Of a stretch of 64,000 nucleotides of DNA, positions 52,712 through 61,491 are shown piece after piece. The stretch is taken from contig NZ_CAJHCP010000009.1 in assembly GCF_904848625.1 (NCBI RefSeq), positions 1-64,000 of the forward strand, read 5' to 3'. Position numbers and translations under genes: made by a program. Position 1 is the stretch's first letter, and each line of letters opens with the position of its first letter. The notes beneath the pieces were generated by a model, which had not been told where the DNA came from, ran no database searches, and saw only the letters and a program-made list of their open reading frames with translations. The DNA comes from Paraburkholderia metrosideri. Its GTDB lineage: Bacteria > Pseudomonadota > Gammaproteobacteria > Burkholderiales > Burkholderiaceae.

Positions 52712-54964
52712 TTATTTCGCGGCGAAGTACTTCGCCGAACACATCGAAGCCGTTAGCGCCAATTGCGTGGGATCCGGCGTTCTGCCGGTGATCCTGTCGT
52801 ACCACGCGCTGGCTTTATCCGATGCCAATCTCACCGGCGTTGCTATCCGCTGCAACATGGCCGCGGTCGGCGACACGATGCTGACGTTCTCCATCATGCC
52901 GCGATCTTCATGATCCAGAATATGACAGTGCATGACGAATTCACCAGTGAAGTCCTCATACTTGGTACGCATGACAAGGGTGTAACCCGCCTTGAGGAAT
53001 AACGTATCGCGCGACACGCCGCGTAGATTGCAATATTCCTGATCCCCGGTTGCAATTTCTGCAGCGGTACATCCGCCCGTCGTGGGATCGAAAATCGATG
53101 TGTTCGCCGCGTCCTTAATATCCATGATCCGGAACTTGTTGGTGTGGATGTGGAAGACGTGCGTGGCGATTGCGGTCGCTGACACGTCCCACTCATCTAT
53201 GTGCCCCAGCGTGCCGGTGTAGGCGATGGTGTCCGGATTGTATTGTTGTCCATTGAGGAGGAAGGTCGCCGGCGTGACGAATACATTGATGTTGAATTGA
53301 GCCGGCACGACCTTGTCGATCGTGCCGTCGACTGGCGTAACGGGTGAGAATGCGGTGAGCGTCAACGAAGCGAGATCATTCTTCGCGGGACTCGCGAGCG
53401 TCGAATTGGCGGCAACCAGTTGATCGCGAATGTACTGCCAGTATTTCGAATGCGAGCCGACCGTGGTATTGGGAATGTTCACTCCGGGGCCAACCCGTGC
53501 AAGCGAAAGCAGGCGACGGTCTTTGGCCTTGTCGGAGTTGGGCCGGAAATTGATTGTGGCGGAACTGTCGGCCGCTTCGTCGAGAATGCAATAAAGGCCC
53601 GGCGATGGAAACGCAACCAGCACGTCGCTGCGGTAGCCCGGGTTCATGGTGTTGACGCTCTTTTCAACCATCTCGGGCAACGTAATTCCGTCTTCTGCGA
53701 ACTCAAGCTGATTGACGGTTTCGCCGCTGCATAATGCATCGAGGGTGGTCGCTTGCGTTGCCTTCGAGGTGGCGTTCGCGAGGTGCGTTGCTGCTGTGGT
53801 CGTTGCCGTAGTGACCTGCGCGGCCGTCAACGACTGCGAATCTGCAAGACCGAGAGCCGACAGATTCGCGCGGACGATCTTCACGTTGATCGTGTCGCGA
53901 TTGCCGCCATGAACCATTCGAAGGCGGCGGATATCGCCAGCAGGGACCAAGGAAAGCGCGCTCGGAAAGACCGGTTGCACGACCCCGTTGATTTGCGTGT
54001 AGCGGCCCGAGATTTCCCATGTCGAATTCAATTGACCGGCATGGCCTGGCCGCGGGTCGTTCACGAATGAGAGCTGGTTCGTGTAGCCGCGAATTTCTCC
54101 TGTACTGCCTTTGGGGCAAAGCCATTCGAAAGTGGTCGGGTCAGCGATCGGCACGTCGGATGTCGCGCTGCTGAAGCAGCCGTATTCGATCTGCTGAAAA
54201 AGCATCACATGTTCGCGCAGCGGCAGGTTAAGCAGCTTGTGATGGAGGATCGTGTCGACATCGGCGGTGCCGTCCGAGACGCCCGCGCGGGCCGGCCGCG
54301 AGCCTCGCACGATCAGCACACCAGCCATGCCGCTCGCCACGTCGATGGCGGTCGAGCCATGCAGATGCGCGTGATACCAGAACGTGCCCGACGGATGCGT
54401 CGACGGAATGTTGTACGTGTAGCTTTGGCTGGCCCCAGGCAATACCGTCAGCAACACGTTGTCCGAGGTGCCGGCTGGCGACACGTGCAGGCCGTGCGTA
54501 TGGATATTGGTGTGGTTGAAACAGTGTGGCGTCGAATGGTCGACGCTATCAGGGCAGAAATCCGGCGGGTCGGTGGCGGTCAATGCATTCTTCAGAGTCA
54601 GTTTGAGCGTAGCGCCCGGCTTGATCGTGATGGTCGGTCCTGTTGGGCAGCCGTTATAGGAGCGCATCGAAACGTTGTCGAGCGAATTCGTTTCAGGGTT
54701 GTAGATACCGTACAGGCCTTTTTTTACCGTCAATGTCACCGATGCTGAATTGCCCAGCGGATTGAGTCCCGCAAGGCATTGAAGACGAGCGAGAATCGAC
54801 GCCAGTCCACTCGTCGTGGCAACCGACGAATTGTCGGCAACCGCGTCGGTGGTATCGCTCAAATCGGAGAAAGATCGCAACGTGGTCGTACTTTGTGCAT
54901 GAGCCGGTGCAATGGACACCGCGACAATAGCCGCCGTGACGAGCGTGATCAGAGAGAATCGCAT
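52712..54964 (-). CDS. Large exported multicopper oxidase
   Basis: 750 residues with a signal peptide (cleaved after AHA, about residue 23). All four copper motifs are seen: HTHG (155-158), WYHAH (196-200), HVFHIH (602-607) and HCHILDHEDRGMM (679-691), the last with the type 1 Met. So a four-copper oxidase that reduces O2 to water is expected. It is longer than typical laccases because of an approximately 200-residue insertion in the middle (Ala/Thr-rich about 370-400). GAGGAG precedes the start. Possible substrates are phenols, Mn(II) or Fe(II)/Cu(I); context does not decide. Confidence 0.92.
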   Translation of the reverse strand: MRFSLITLVTAAIVAVSIAPAHAQSTTTLRSFSDLSDTTDAVADNSSVATTSGLASILARLQCLAGLNPLGNSASVTLTVKKGLYGIYNPETNSLDNVSMRSYNGCPTGPTITIKPGATLKLTLKNALTATDPPDFCPDSVDHSTPHCFNHTNIHTHGLHVSPAGTSDNVLLTVLPGASQSYTYNIPSTHPSGTFWYHAHLHGSTAIDVASGMAGVLIVRGSRPARAGVSDGTADVDTILHHKLLNLPLREHVMLFQQIEYGCFSSATSDVPIADPTTFEWLCPKGSTGEIRGYTNQLSFVNDPRPGHAGQLNSTWEISGRYTQINGVVQPVFPSALSLVPAGDIRRLRMVHGGNRDTINVKIVRANLSALGLADSQSLTAAQVTTATTTAATHLANATSKATQATTLDALCSGETVNQLEFAEDGITLPEMVEKSVNTMNPGYRSDVLVAFPSPGLYCILDEAADSSATINFRPNSDKAKDRRLLSLARVGPGVNIPNTTVGSHSKYWQYIRDQLVAANSTLASPAKNDLASLTLTAFSPVTPVDGTIDKVVPAQFNINVFVTPATFLLNGQQYNPDTIAYTGTLGHIDEWDVSATAIATHVFHIHTNKFRIMDIKDAANTSIFDPTTGGCTAAEIATGDQEYCNLRGVSRDTLFLKAGYTLVMRTKYEDFTGEFVMHCHILDHEDRGMMENVSIVSPTAAMLQRIATPVRLASDKASAWYDRITGRTPDPTQLALTASMCSAKYFAAK

Positions 54965-55322
54965 CGTCTGCTCCTCGAAATCCAGTCGGTTTCACGTTGA
55001 TCTTCCTGAACGACAATAGGCTGTCGGAAAGATGCCGAAAGGCTTAACCGGGAAGGATATGTGCGACAGCACACATAAGCGCAGACGAACGCTGAATCTA
55101 ATGCGTTGGACTACCAAGCAAGAAGAAAAAAGTTCTGTGAACGTTAGGGAACGTTGTCGGCTGGGGCCCGCAGTTGCGCGCATGAGAGGACACTGCAAGC
55201 GACGCGAATTCTGGTGCACGGGGGATCGGAAAAGCACCCATCAGGTGCATTCCAGTCCATGATTAAACAAGGTGTTTATAGCAAATAAGCCTTAATTAAA
55301 GCCACTTTAGTGAATCAGGCCT
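54965..55322. other. 358-bp gap upstream of the multicopper oxidase
   Basis: No credible gene. It should hold the oxidase promoter (minus). The part near 55255-55320 is AT-rich with an imperfect AAAGCC/GGCCTTT inverted repeat just after the CHASE2 gene, a possible weak terminator for that operon. Confidence 0.4.
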
Positions 55323-56816
55323 TTATGGAAGAGGCGCGTTGCCTCGACTGTCTTTTCTACTCGATTCATCTTCACGTTCCGCTGCTTGCGCCGCCTCGGC
55401 TTTTGCCTGTTCCTGCGCGTGAAGCAATGCGGATGAAAAGAAACACCCCATCACCGCAGACAGAATAATGAAAATCGCGGCAGCGTCGACGAGCAATCCG
55501 AATCGAATGAAGATGTAGTAGCAGCACAAAAGGTTGGCGAGATGAAGTAGCAAGCCGGCGAAAGCGGTCCCCTTCGGTACCGCCCTGATGAACGCAGCAA
55601 ATCGTGAATTTTTACGCGGCACATACCAGACGATCAGCAAACCGAACGCCATGATAAGCGCGCTCTCCGCCCACTTCAGCCACGTGGGTCGACGCAGAAA
55701 ACGCCCTTCAAAAATCGACTCGATGACCTGCGCCTGAATCTCGATGCCCGGCACCAGTTCTCCCAGCGGCGTGGTGCGCATATCCGTCACCCCCGCGCCG
55801 GTCAGTCCGACCAGCACCAGCTTGTTGCGGATGCGCTCAGGATCGACCTTGCCCTGCAAGACATCGCGTGCCGAGACGTAGCGACCCAGGGTGGAGCGGA
55901 TCGACGCGAAATGTAGCCAGATGTCTCCACCGGGTTGCGTAGGCACCAGCACATCCGCGACACCCACCGCCTGCACGCCGGACGAATTCGCAAAGACTTC
56001 CACCGCCGACGAATCCGTAGCAAGGCGGAGCATTTCCATCGGCAGACTGGGGACCACCTTTTCGCCGAGCCCCATGATGAGCGGAATATGACGGACCACG
56101 CCCTGTTCGAGCGCGACGCTCAACATTGCCTGACCATGCGCCGCATCCTGCAATTGCGGCAGACTGGCGAGCACGAATTCATAGCGCGGCACGTTGTGCA
56201 GCGGATCGGTGCCATGCACGAGGATCGGCGCGCTTCGCAGATCGGTGCGTGTCGTGAAGGCGGCGTGATCGAGCGCAGCCGCGCCGAGAATGGTCGGGGC
56301 GGCGCGCAACGATTGCGCGAGAATGGCATCGTGACTCGGCAGGGTACGTAACTCGGCGGCCAGTCGTGCAGCCGATGTCGGCAGATTGTCAGCCACCTTG
56401 TCGGGCGAAGTCTGGTCCGGTTCCGGCATGTAAATGTCGAGTCCGATAGCCAGTGGCTTCTGTGCCGCGATAGCGTCGATCAGACCCGCGAGGCGGTTGC
56501 GCGGCCACGGCCATTGCCCAACGGTCGCCAGCGTCTCCTCATCGATTTCGACGATGGTGACCGGTTGCGCTGTCGGAATTCGCGGATAGTGTCGTTGATA
56601 CTGATCGAACAGCAATTGCCGCGCGGTTTTGAATGAGTCGGGGAGGGTCTCGTCGAGCGTGGTGACGAAGGCAGGGCGTGTGAGATTACTCGGCCATTCG
56701 CTCGACAGGTTGAGCAGGCTCAGGCCAAACAGCATGATGAGCGCCATCGGACGCCCCTGGATCACCTTCAGCACGCTCCTGATCCGGGGAAACCATTGTG
56801 CGTGATCGCGGTTCAT
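55323..56816 (-). CDS. CHASE2-domain membrane sensor protein without output domain
   Basis: 497 residues from the ATG at 56816; an in-frame TTG at 56873 would overlap the OmpA gene by 20 bp. TM1 (about 23-42) is followed by a periplasmic CHASE2 domain (about 50-345) with VEIDEETLATVGQWPWPRNRLAGLID, AIGLDIYMPEPDQ, and VLVGLTGAGVTDMRTTPLG...PGIEIQAQVIESI, then three C-terminal TMs, the usual CHASE2 topology. Normally a cyclase, kinase or GGDEF domain follows; here only about 35 residues of charged helix (QEQAKAEAAQAAEREDESS) remain. So signal output must pass to a partner. Confidence 0.88.
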   Translation of the reverse strand: MNRDHAQWFPRIRSVLKVIQGRPMALIMLFGLSLLNLSSEWPSNLTRPAFVTTLDETLPDSFKTARQLLFDQYQRHYPRIPTAQPVTIVEIDEETLATVGQWPWPRNRLAGLIDAIAAQKPLAIGLDIYMPEPDQTSPDKVADNLPTSAARLAAELRTLPSHDAILAQSLRAAPTILGAAALDHAAFTTRTDLRSAPILVHGTDPLHNVPRYEFVLASLPQLQDAAHGQAMLSVALEQGVVRHIPLIMGLGEKVVPSLPMEMLRLATDSSAVEVFANSSGVQAVGVADVLVPTQPGGDIWLHFASIRSTLGRYVSARDVLQGKVDPERIRNKLVLVGLTGAGVTDMRTTPLGELVPGIEIQAQVIESIFEGRFLRRPTWLKWAESALIMAFGLLIVWYVPRKNSRFAAFIRAVPKGTAFAGLLLHLANLLCCYYIFIRFGLLVDAAAIFIILSAVMGCFFSSALLHAQEQAKAEAAQAAEREDESSRKDSRGNAPLP

Positions 56817-56853
56817 CAATGAGAGCGCTGTCGGGCGACGATGACGGGGGCGG

Positions 56854-57471
56854 TCATTGAATGGTGATGACAACCCGTCGATTCATCCGATTGGGAATGC
56901 CATCCGCTGTGGGAACCAGTGGCTCGCGCTTACCTCGGCCAGCGGTCTCGATCTGCTGAACCGGAATGCCCTCCTTGACCAGAAAGGCGGCGGCGCTCTG
57001 CGCTCGCCGCATCGACAGCTTGTCGTTGAATTCCTGCGAGCCTGCCAGGTCGGTGTGGCCGGTCACCACCACCTGAGGCGCAGGCCAGTGAGCCAGAACG
57101 GCCTTCATTTTTTCAACCGTAGCGGGCGACTCCGGGGCCAATTCGGTGGCGGAGTCGAACAGAAAGAACAATGTGAACGTCATCGGGCGAGGCGGGCGTG
57201 CGGCGAGTAGTTCGCTGTAGCGGGTCTGCACATCCGCCCGGCTATCCATGGTCTTTTCCATCGAGCCGTTACTGGCGACGTCGACGCCCGCGTATGCCTT
57301 GTCGATGGTTTGCTCGGCGTTGGCGCTACGCACAACGACCGCGCCGACTTTGCCTTCCGGATCGGGTAGCAGAATGATTCTGTCGGGCGGCGTGCTGCAG
57401 GCGGATAAAAGCGCGAGCATGACGAATGCCGTCGCCGATATCAGCCGGCCGCATCGGATCGTGTCCGTCAT
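56854..57471 (-). CDS. OmpA-domain lipoprotein
   Basis: 205 residues. The lipobox LLSAC gives Cys25. The C-terminal half is an OmpA-like peptidoglycan-binding domain: FFLFDSATELAPES, VVVTGHTDLAGSQEFNDKLSMRRAQSAAAFLVKEG and GIPNRMNRRVVITI. It would sit in the outer membrane and bind the cell wall. The start overlaps the FecR-domain gene by 4 bp (ATGA), and it is followed by CHASE2, forming a tight three-gene unit. Confidence 0.92.
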   Translation of the reverse strand: MTDTIRCGRLISATAFVMLALLSACSTPPDRIILLPDPEGKVGAVVVRSANAEQTIDKAYAGVDVASNGSMEKTMDSRADVQTRYSELLAARPPRPMTFTLFFLFDSATELAPESPATVEKMKAVLAHWPAPQVVVTGHTDLAGSQEFNDKLSMRRAQSAAAFLVKEGIPVQQIETAGRGKREPLVPTADGIPNRMNRRVVITIQ

Positions 57472-57935
57472 CGTGCACTCTCCTTACTATCGCCGACTTC
57501 GATTATGAATTCGGTGCCGCGCACGCCAAGCGTGGTTGTCGGCGTACTGAAGCGCACGGCGTCCGGTCTCGCCTTCGCCAGCTTTCCAGAAATCACGGCG
57601 AGCGAGCCGTGTTTGACGGTTGCGTTGAGCACGCCGTCATGCGTCGTGGCGTCGAACGCGAACTTGTTGAGTTCGAGAATCGTGTTCGCGCCGGCCGAGA
57701 GTTGGGTCGTGTCGCGCAGCGTAATACCCACCGAGGATTCCGGGCCGGTCACCACGCGATCGCTGCTATAAACATCGCTGCCGATCGCCGCGCCCAAACT
57801 TGATCCAGCATGCTCGATCTGGACAGTGCCCTTGACGGTCTTGACGACGCCGGCGGCATCCTCGGCGCGAGCAGGGATGACAGCCGCGCACCCGCAGGTC
57901 AGAATCAGTGCATATTTGAAGGACTGGAGACGCAT
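57468..57935 (-). CDS. Exported FecR-domain protein
   Basis: 155 residues from the ATG at 57935 (57944 is an alternative). A signal peptide (to about residue 25, ARAED) is followed by a FecR domain: VKTVKGTVQIEHAGSSLGAAIGSDVYSSDRVVTGPESSVGI, LRDTTQLSAGANTILEL and ATTTLGVRGTEFIIEV-like strands. It is a periplasmic beta-rich module without the anti-sigma N-terminal part, so not a classical FecR regulator. First gene of the FecR-OmpA-CHASE2 unit. Confidence 0.9.
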   Translation of the reverse strand: MRLQSFKYALILTCGCAAVIPARAEDAAGVVKTVKGTVQIEHAGSSLGAAIGSDVYSSDRVVTGPESSVGITLRDTTQLSAGANTILELNKFAFDATTHDGVLNATVKHGSLAVISGKLAKARPDAVRFSTPTTTLGVRGTEFIIEVGDSKESAR

Positions 57936-58245
57936 CGCAGGCACCTGATGGTGTGAGCGCTACCTGGTGCGGTAGCGAGGCCCCGATATATCGGCATCGT
58001 GTTGTAATCGATATTTGCCGATGCTCGCCGGACGGTGCGAGTAAGGACATGCAGAAATGTTGCCTCTGGACGCCAGACAAATATGTCTTTTGCCGTCCAG
58101 AAGGGTATGGCGCTGACCGGAACGACTCTGTGCGCTTCCCCGCATATCGGCACCGGATGGGCTTGCAATGGGCGATTGACGGATTTTCCAGCTGATCGCC
58201 GCGAGCGCGGCATACTGCTTTTTTGTCCCTTTGAGGAGCCAGACT
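57936..58245. promoter_or_regulatory. 310-bp divergent region, FecR unit / persulfide dioxygenase
   Basis: It must contain promoters for both directions. No clear boxes were assigned. GAGGAG at 58233-58238 supports the GTG start of the downstream gene. Confidence 0.4.
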
Positions 58246-59319
58246 GTGTTGATCTTCCGGCAACTATTCGACCAGCAATCGTCAACTTATACGTATCTTC
58301 TTGCCGATAGTGCAACGGCAGAAGCCGTGTTGATCGATCCGGTATTTGAACAGGCGCGCCGGGACATGGCGCTGATCGAAGAACTCGGATTACGCCTTCT
58401 TTATACGATCGATACGCATGTCCATGCCGATCATGTCACCGGCGCGTGGATGCTGAAGCGCTGTACAGGTAGCCAGATTGCGATTTCGTCCGCGAGCGGG
58501 GCTGAGGGCGCCGACCGCTATCTGGCCGAAGGCGAGCACATCAAGTTCGGTACGCGGCACCTGCGGGTTCGCGCGACGCCAGGTCACACGAGTGGCTGCA
58601 TCAGCCTCGTACTCGACGACGAAACCATGGCCTTTACTGGCGACTGTCTGCTGATTCGGGGTACAGGCCGCACGGATTTCCAGCGCGGTGATGCACATGC
58701 GATGTTCCAGGCGATCCACGGCAAGATTTTTTCTCTGCCTGCCACCTGCCTGCTTTATCCCGCTCACGACTATCGCGGCTTGACGGTGACGAGCGTGGGC
58801 GAGGAGCGGCGCTTCAATCCGCGGCTCGGAGGAGAGTTGTGCGAAGACGACTTCGCCGGATACATGTCGAATCTGCGCTTGCCGCATCCAAAGCAAATCG
58901 ATGTGGCGGTGCCGGCGAACCTGAAATGTGGCGTGGCCGCGAACGACCCGAAGCAAATAGGTCAACCAGAATGGGCGCCCTTGACCTACACGTTTGCGGG
59001 AATCTGGGAAATCAATTCTCAATGGCTCGAAGAAAATCTGCAGTCGGTGCAGATCGTCGACGTGCGCGAGCCTGACGAATTCGACGGGTCGCTGGGGCGC
59101 ATCCCCAAAGCAACGCTTATTCCGCTCGGCGATCTCGCGGGCCGCACGGGCGAACTTGATAAAGAACGGCCTATCGTCACAGTCTGCCGCGCGGGCGGCC
59201 GGTCGGCACAAGCCACGGTCCTGCTTCGACAGGGTGGATTCGACGCCGTTGCCAATCTCGCCGGCGGCATGCTTCGTTGGCGGGCGGAAGGCCGAGTCGT
59301 TGAAAACGGTAGCGTTTAG
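58246..59319 (+). CDS. Persulfide dioxygenase-rhodanese fusion (PRF)
   Basis: 357 residues from the GTG at 58246. Residues 1-245 are an ETHE1-type metallo-beta-lactamase fold: THVHADH (57-63), His114 (GHTSG) and Asp133 (TGDCLL) give the 2-His-1-Asp iron site. Residues 260-357 are a rhodanese domain with catalytic Cys314 in CRAGGRS. Length and Cys number match the fusion studied from Burkholderia phytofirmans, as I recall it. It oxidises glutathione persulfide to sulfite and links this to thiosulfate through the rhodanese. No sulfide-quinone reductase is adjacent. Confidence 0.94.
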   Translation: MLIFRQLFDQQSSTYTYLLADSATAEAVLIDPVFEQARRDMALIEELGLRLLYTIDTHVHADHVTGAWMLKRCTGSQIAISSASGAEGADRYLAEGEHIKFGTRHLRVRATPGHTSGCISLVLDDETMAFTGDCLLIRGTGRTDFQRGDAHAMFQAIHGKIFSLPATCLLYPAHDYRGLTVTSVGEERRFNPRLGGELCEDDFAGYMSNLRLPHPKQIDVAVPANLKCGVAANDPKQIGQPEWAPLTYTFAGIWEINSQWLEENLQSVQIVDVREPDEFDGSLGRIPKATLIPLGDLAGRTGELDKERPIVTVCRAGGRSAQATVLLRQGGFDAVANLAGGMLRWRAEGRVVENGSV

Positions 59320-59437
59320 GTCATGCCGGCTCTGGCGCCGATCTGCCGCGCAGACGCCCCCTGTAATAAACTTGCTTCTGGCGAATCAGCGCAGCCTTTG
59401 CGGCAGGCGCTTCCTCAGGCTCGAGAGTTAAACCGAC

Positions 59438-60196
59438 ATGCCCTATTTTTTTGGAATTGGTCTTCACGTCATCATCGCAATCTGCTTTGCCGTGCATGCA
59501 GTGCGCAATCAGCAGAGCGTCTACTGGCTTTTTATTCTTTTCGCCTTTCCCATGCTGGGAAGTGTGGTCTATCTATTCGCCGTTTACCTGCCGAGCCTGC
59601 GTCAATCGCGCGGTGTGCGCGTGGCGACCCAGGCCGTCACACAATTCGTCGACCCCAATCGGGCGGTGCGCGAGGCCCGTGCCGATTTCGACCGTTCGCC
59701 TACCGTCCAGCATCGGCTGCGGCTGGGTGATGCGCTGCTGACGGCCGGCAACGCAAGCGAAGCACTCGAGCACTTTCAGGCGGCTGCGAACGGCCCCTTC
59801 GCCAGCGATCCCGCGCTACTGCTTGGCCTGGCGAAAGCGCAGTTTGCCGTAGGCAACGCTGCTGCAGCCGACGCAACCTTGTTGCGACTGTTCGACGCGA
59901 ACCCGCACGCGCGTAATCAGGGTGAACCGGCTCTGCTATACGCTCGCGTGTTGGCCGCGCTGGGCGCGCCCGGCACGCGCGCAGCTTTTGAACAGGCGTT
60001 GACCTGCGCCAGCGACGTTGCGCCTCGCTGTCTATTTGCCGACTGGCTGGCAAAGCAGCCGGACGATGCGGATCGCCGTCGAGCCGACAGTCTGTACGCG
60101 GAAATCGTTCAGGACGCGAGGCACTGGCCGCGTCACGCAAGGGAGCATAACCGCGAATGGTTGCAGCGCGCACAGGCGGCGTCGGCGCGTCGGTAG
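59438..60196 (+). CDS. TPR-repeat inner-membrane protein
   Basis: 252 residues. Two N-terminal TMs (about 4-22 and 28-48), a basic linker, then TPR-like helical repeats (about 85-235: HRLRLGDALLTAGNASEALEHFQAAANG, LLLGLAKAQFAVGNAAAADATLLRLFDANP, LLYARVLAALGAPGTRAAFEQAL). The family is used for protein-protein contacts; the partner is unknown. It is separated from the fusion gene by 118 bp. Confidence 0.78.
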   Translation: MPYFFGIGLHVIIAICFAVHAVRNQQSVYWLFILFAFPMLGSVVYLFAVYLPSLRQSRGVRVATQAVTQFVDPNRAVREARADFDRSPTVQHRLRLGDALLTAGNASEALEHFQAAANGPFASDPALLLGLAKAQFAVGNAAAADATLLRLFDANPHARNQGEPALLYARVLAALGAPGTRAAFEQALTCASDVAPRCLFADWLAKQPDDADRRRADSLYAEIVQDARHWPRHAREHNREWLQRAQAASARR

Positions 60197-60338
60197 ACGA
60201 GGGCGTTCTGCTGCCCGGCTGCTACCCGATTACTGCCCGCTACCTTAGCCTTAACAACGTATTTCCACGCGACCTTCGTATCGCCTAGACTGGGATATAC
60301 CCAATTTCCCACACGCGCCGCGAGCCGTGCAGCGAAAG

Positions 60339-61478
60339 ATGATCCCCAAGAATAACGACGAGGATATCGGCACCGACGCACCGGAACGTGCGACCCACGG
60401 TCTCGTTCGACAAGAACCGGATCGCGGTGGCGCGCGTGGCGCGATGGGATCGGCGATTGCATGGCTGGAACGGGTCGATCCCGGCACGCATCGCCGGATC
60501 AAGGGACTGCGGCTCGTTACCGCCTATGGTCTCGCCGCCGCGTTGGGGACGTTGCAGGACATCATGCATAACCTGCCGGGTGCGACGTCGGTCGGCTCGC
60601 TGGCGGCGAGCTTCGCGCTTTGGGCCAGTGTTTCGGAAGCGCGCATCGAGCGGCGGGACTCCAGCCGCGATCTCGTCGTGCTGTGCGCCGCTGCTGCGTT
60701 CGGCGCGGTCATGTTCATCGTCCTCTCATCGCCCTTGCAGGCCATCGTCAACGCCGGTCCCGAACTGACGCTCGTGACGGGCGCGTTTCTCGTCGGCTAC
60801 CTGAAGCGCTTCGGTCTTCTCGGCGGTGGAACGGGGTCGCAGATCTACATCGGGCAATTGCTGGCGTATGGTGCGCATCTGACGTCCGCCGATCTACCGG
60901 CAGTCGCTATCGCGAGCCTGATTGCGATGCTCGCGTCGATCGTTCCGCGAATGCTGAGCGGACCGGCCGAACATCCCGCTACGACGCTGCTTTCTCCCGT
61001 CTCCATGCCCGACCGGTGGAAACTGTCACCCGAACTCATCATGGGATTGCAGGCCGCCAGCGGCGCACTCGTGGTTGTCGCATTGAACGGGATGATCGGA
61101 CTGAAGGAATCGGCCTGGGCGATCACCGCCTGTACGTACGTTGTCGCGGGTTCGGCGAGCGGCACGGCGGAGCGGGTCCGGCGGCGAATTATTGGCACGC
61201 TGGTAGGCGTGCCGCTAGGTCTTGTGTGTCTGCCGCTCGTGGTTCACTTGCCGTTGCTGGCGTGGGCCGCCGCCGCAACGGCGATGATCGTCTACGCGAT
61301 GGCGTTGCCCAACCGTTACGACATCGCTTGCGGCGCGTTTGCCTTCACGCTGATCGTGACGCTGGCGATTGGCGGCGTGCATTCCGTTCCGCTGCTTGCG
61401 GCCCGCGCCTGGGAAACGCTGCTCGGCGGCGCGCTTGGGCTAGCGGCGTCGCGGTTTATCTTTCCGCTGCGGTCCTGA
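60339..61478 (+). CDS. FUSC-like (fusaric acid resistance-type) membrane protein
   Basis: 379 residues from the ATG at 60339; a GTG at 60327 is an alternative. After about 50 polar residues, two sets of hydrophobic helices occur (about 65-205 and 235-375), with the phrases AWAITACTYVVAGSASGTAERVRRRIIGTLVGVPLGL characteristic of FUSC/YccS-type transporters. It lacks the long cytoplasmic domains of full YccS/AaeB. A role in aromatic acid efflux is the family expectation. It converges with the PLD gene (13 bp). Confidence 0.8.
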   Translation: MIPKNNDEDIGTDAPERATHGLVRQEPDRGGARGAMGSAIAWLERVDPGTHRRIKGLRLVTAYGLAAALGTLQDIMHNLPGATSVGSLAASFALWASVSEARIERRDSSRDLVVLCAAAAFGAVMFIVLSSPLQAIVNAGPELTLVTGAFLVGYLKRFGLLGGGTGSQIYIGQLLAYGAHLTSADLPAVAIASLIAMLASIVPRMLSGPAEHPATTLLSPVSMPDRWKLSPELIMGLQAASGALVVVALNGMIGLKESAWAITACTYVVAGSASGTAERVRRRIIGTLVGVPLGLVCLPLVVHLPLLAWAAAATAMIVYAMALPNRYDIACGAFAFTLIVTLAIGGVHSVPLLAARAWETLLGGALGLAASRFIFPLRS

Positions 61479-61491
61479 GGACAACCCTCCG

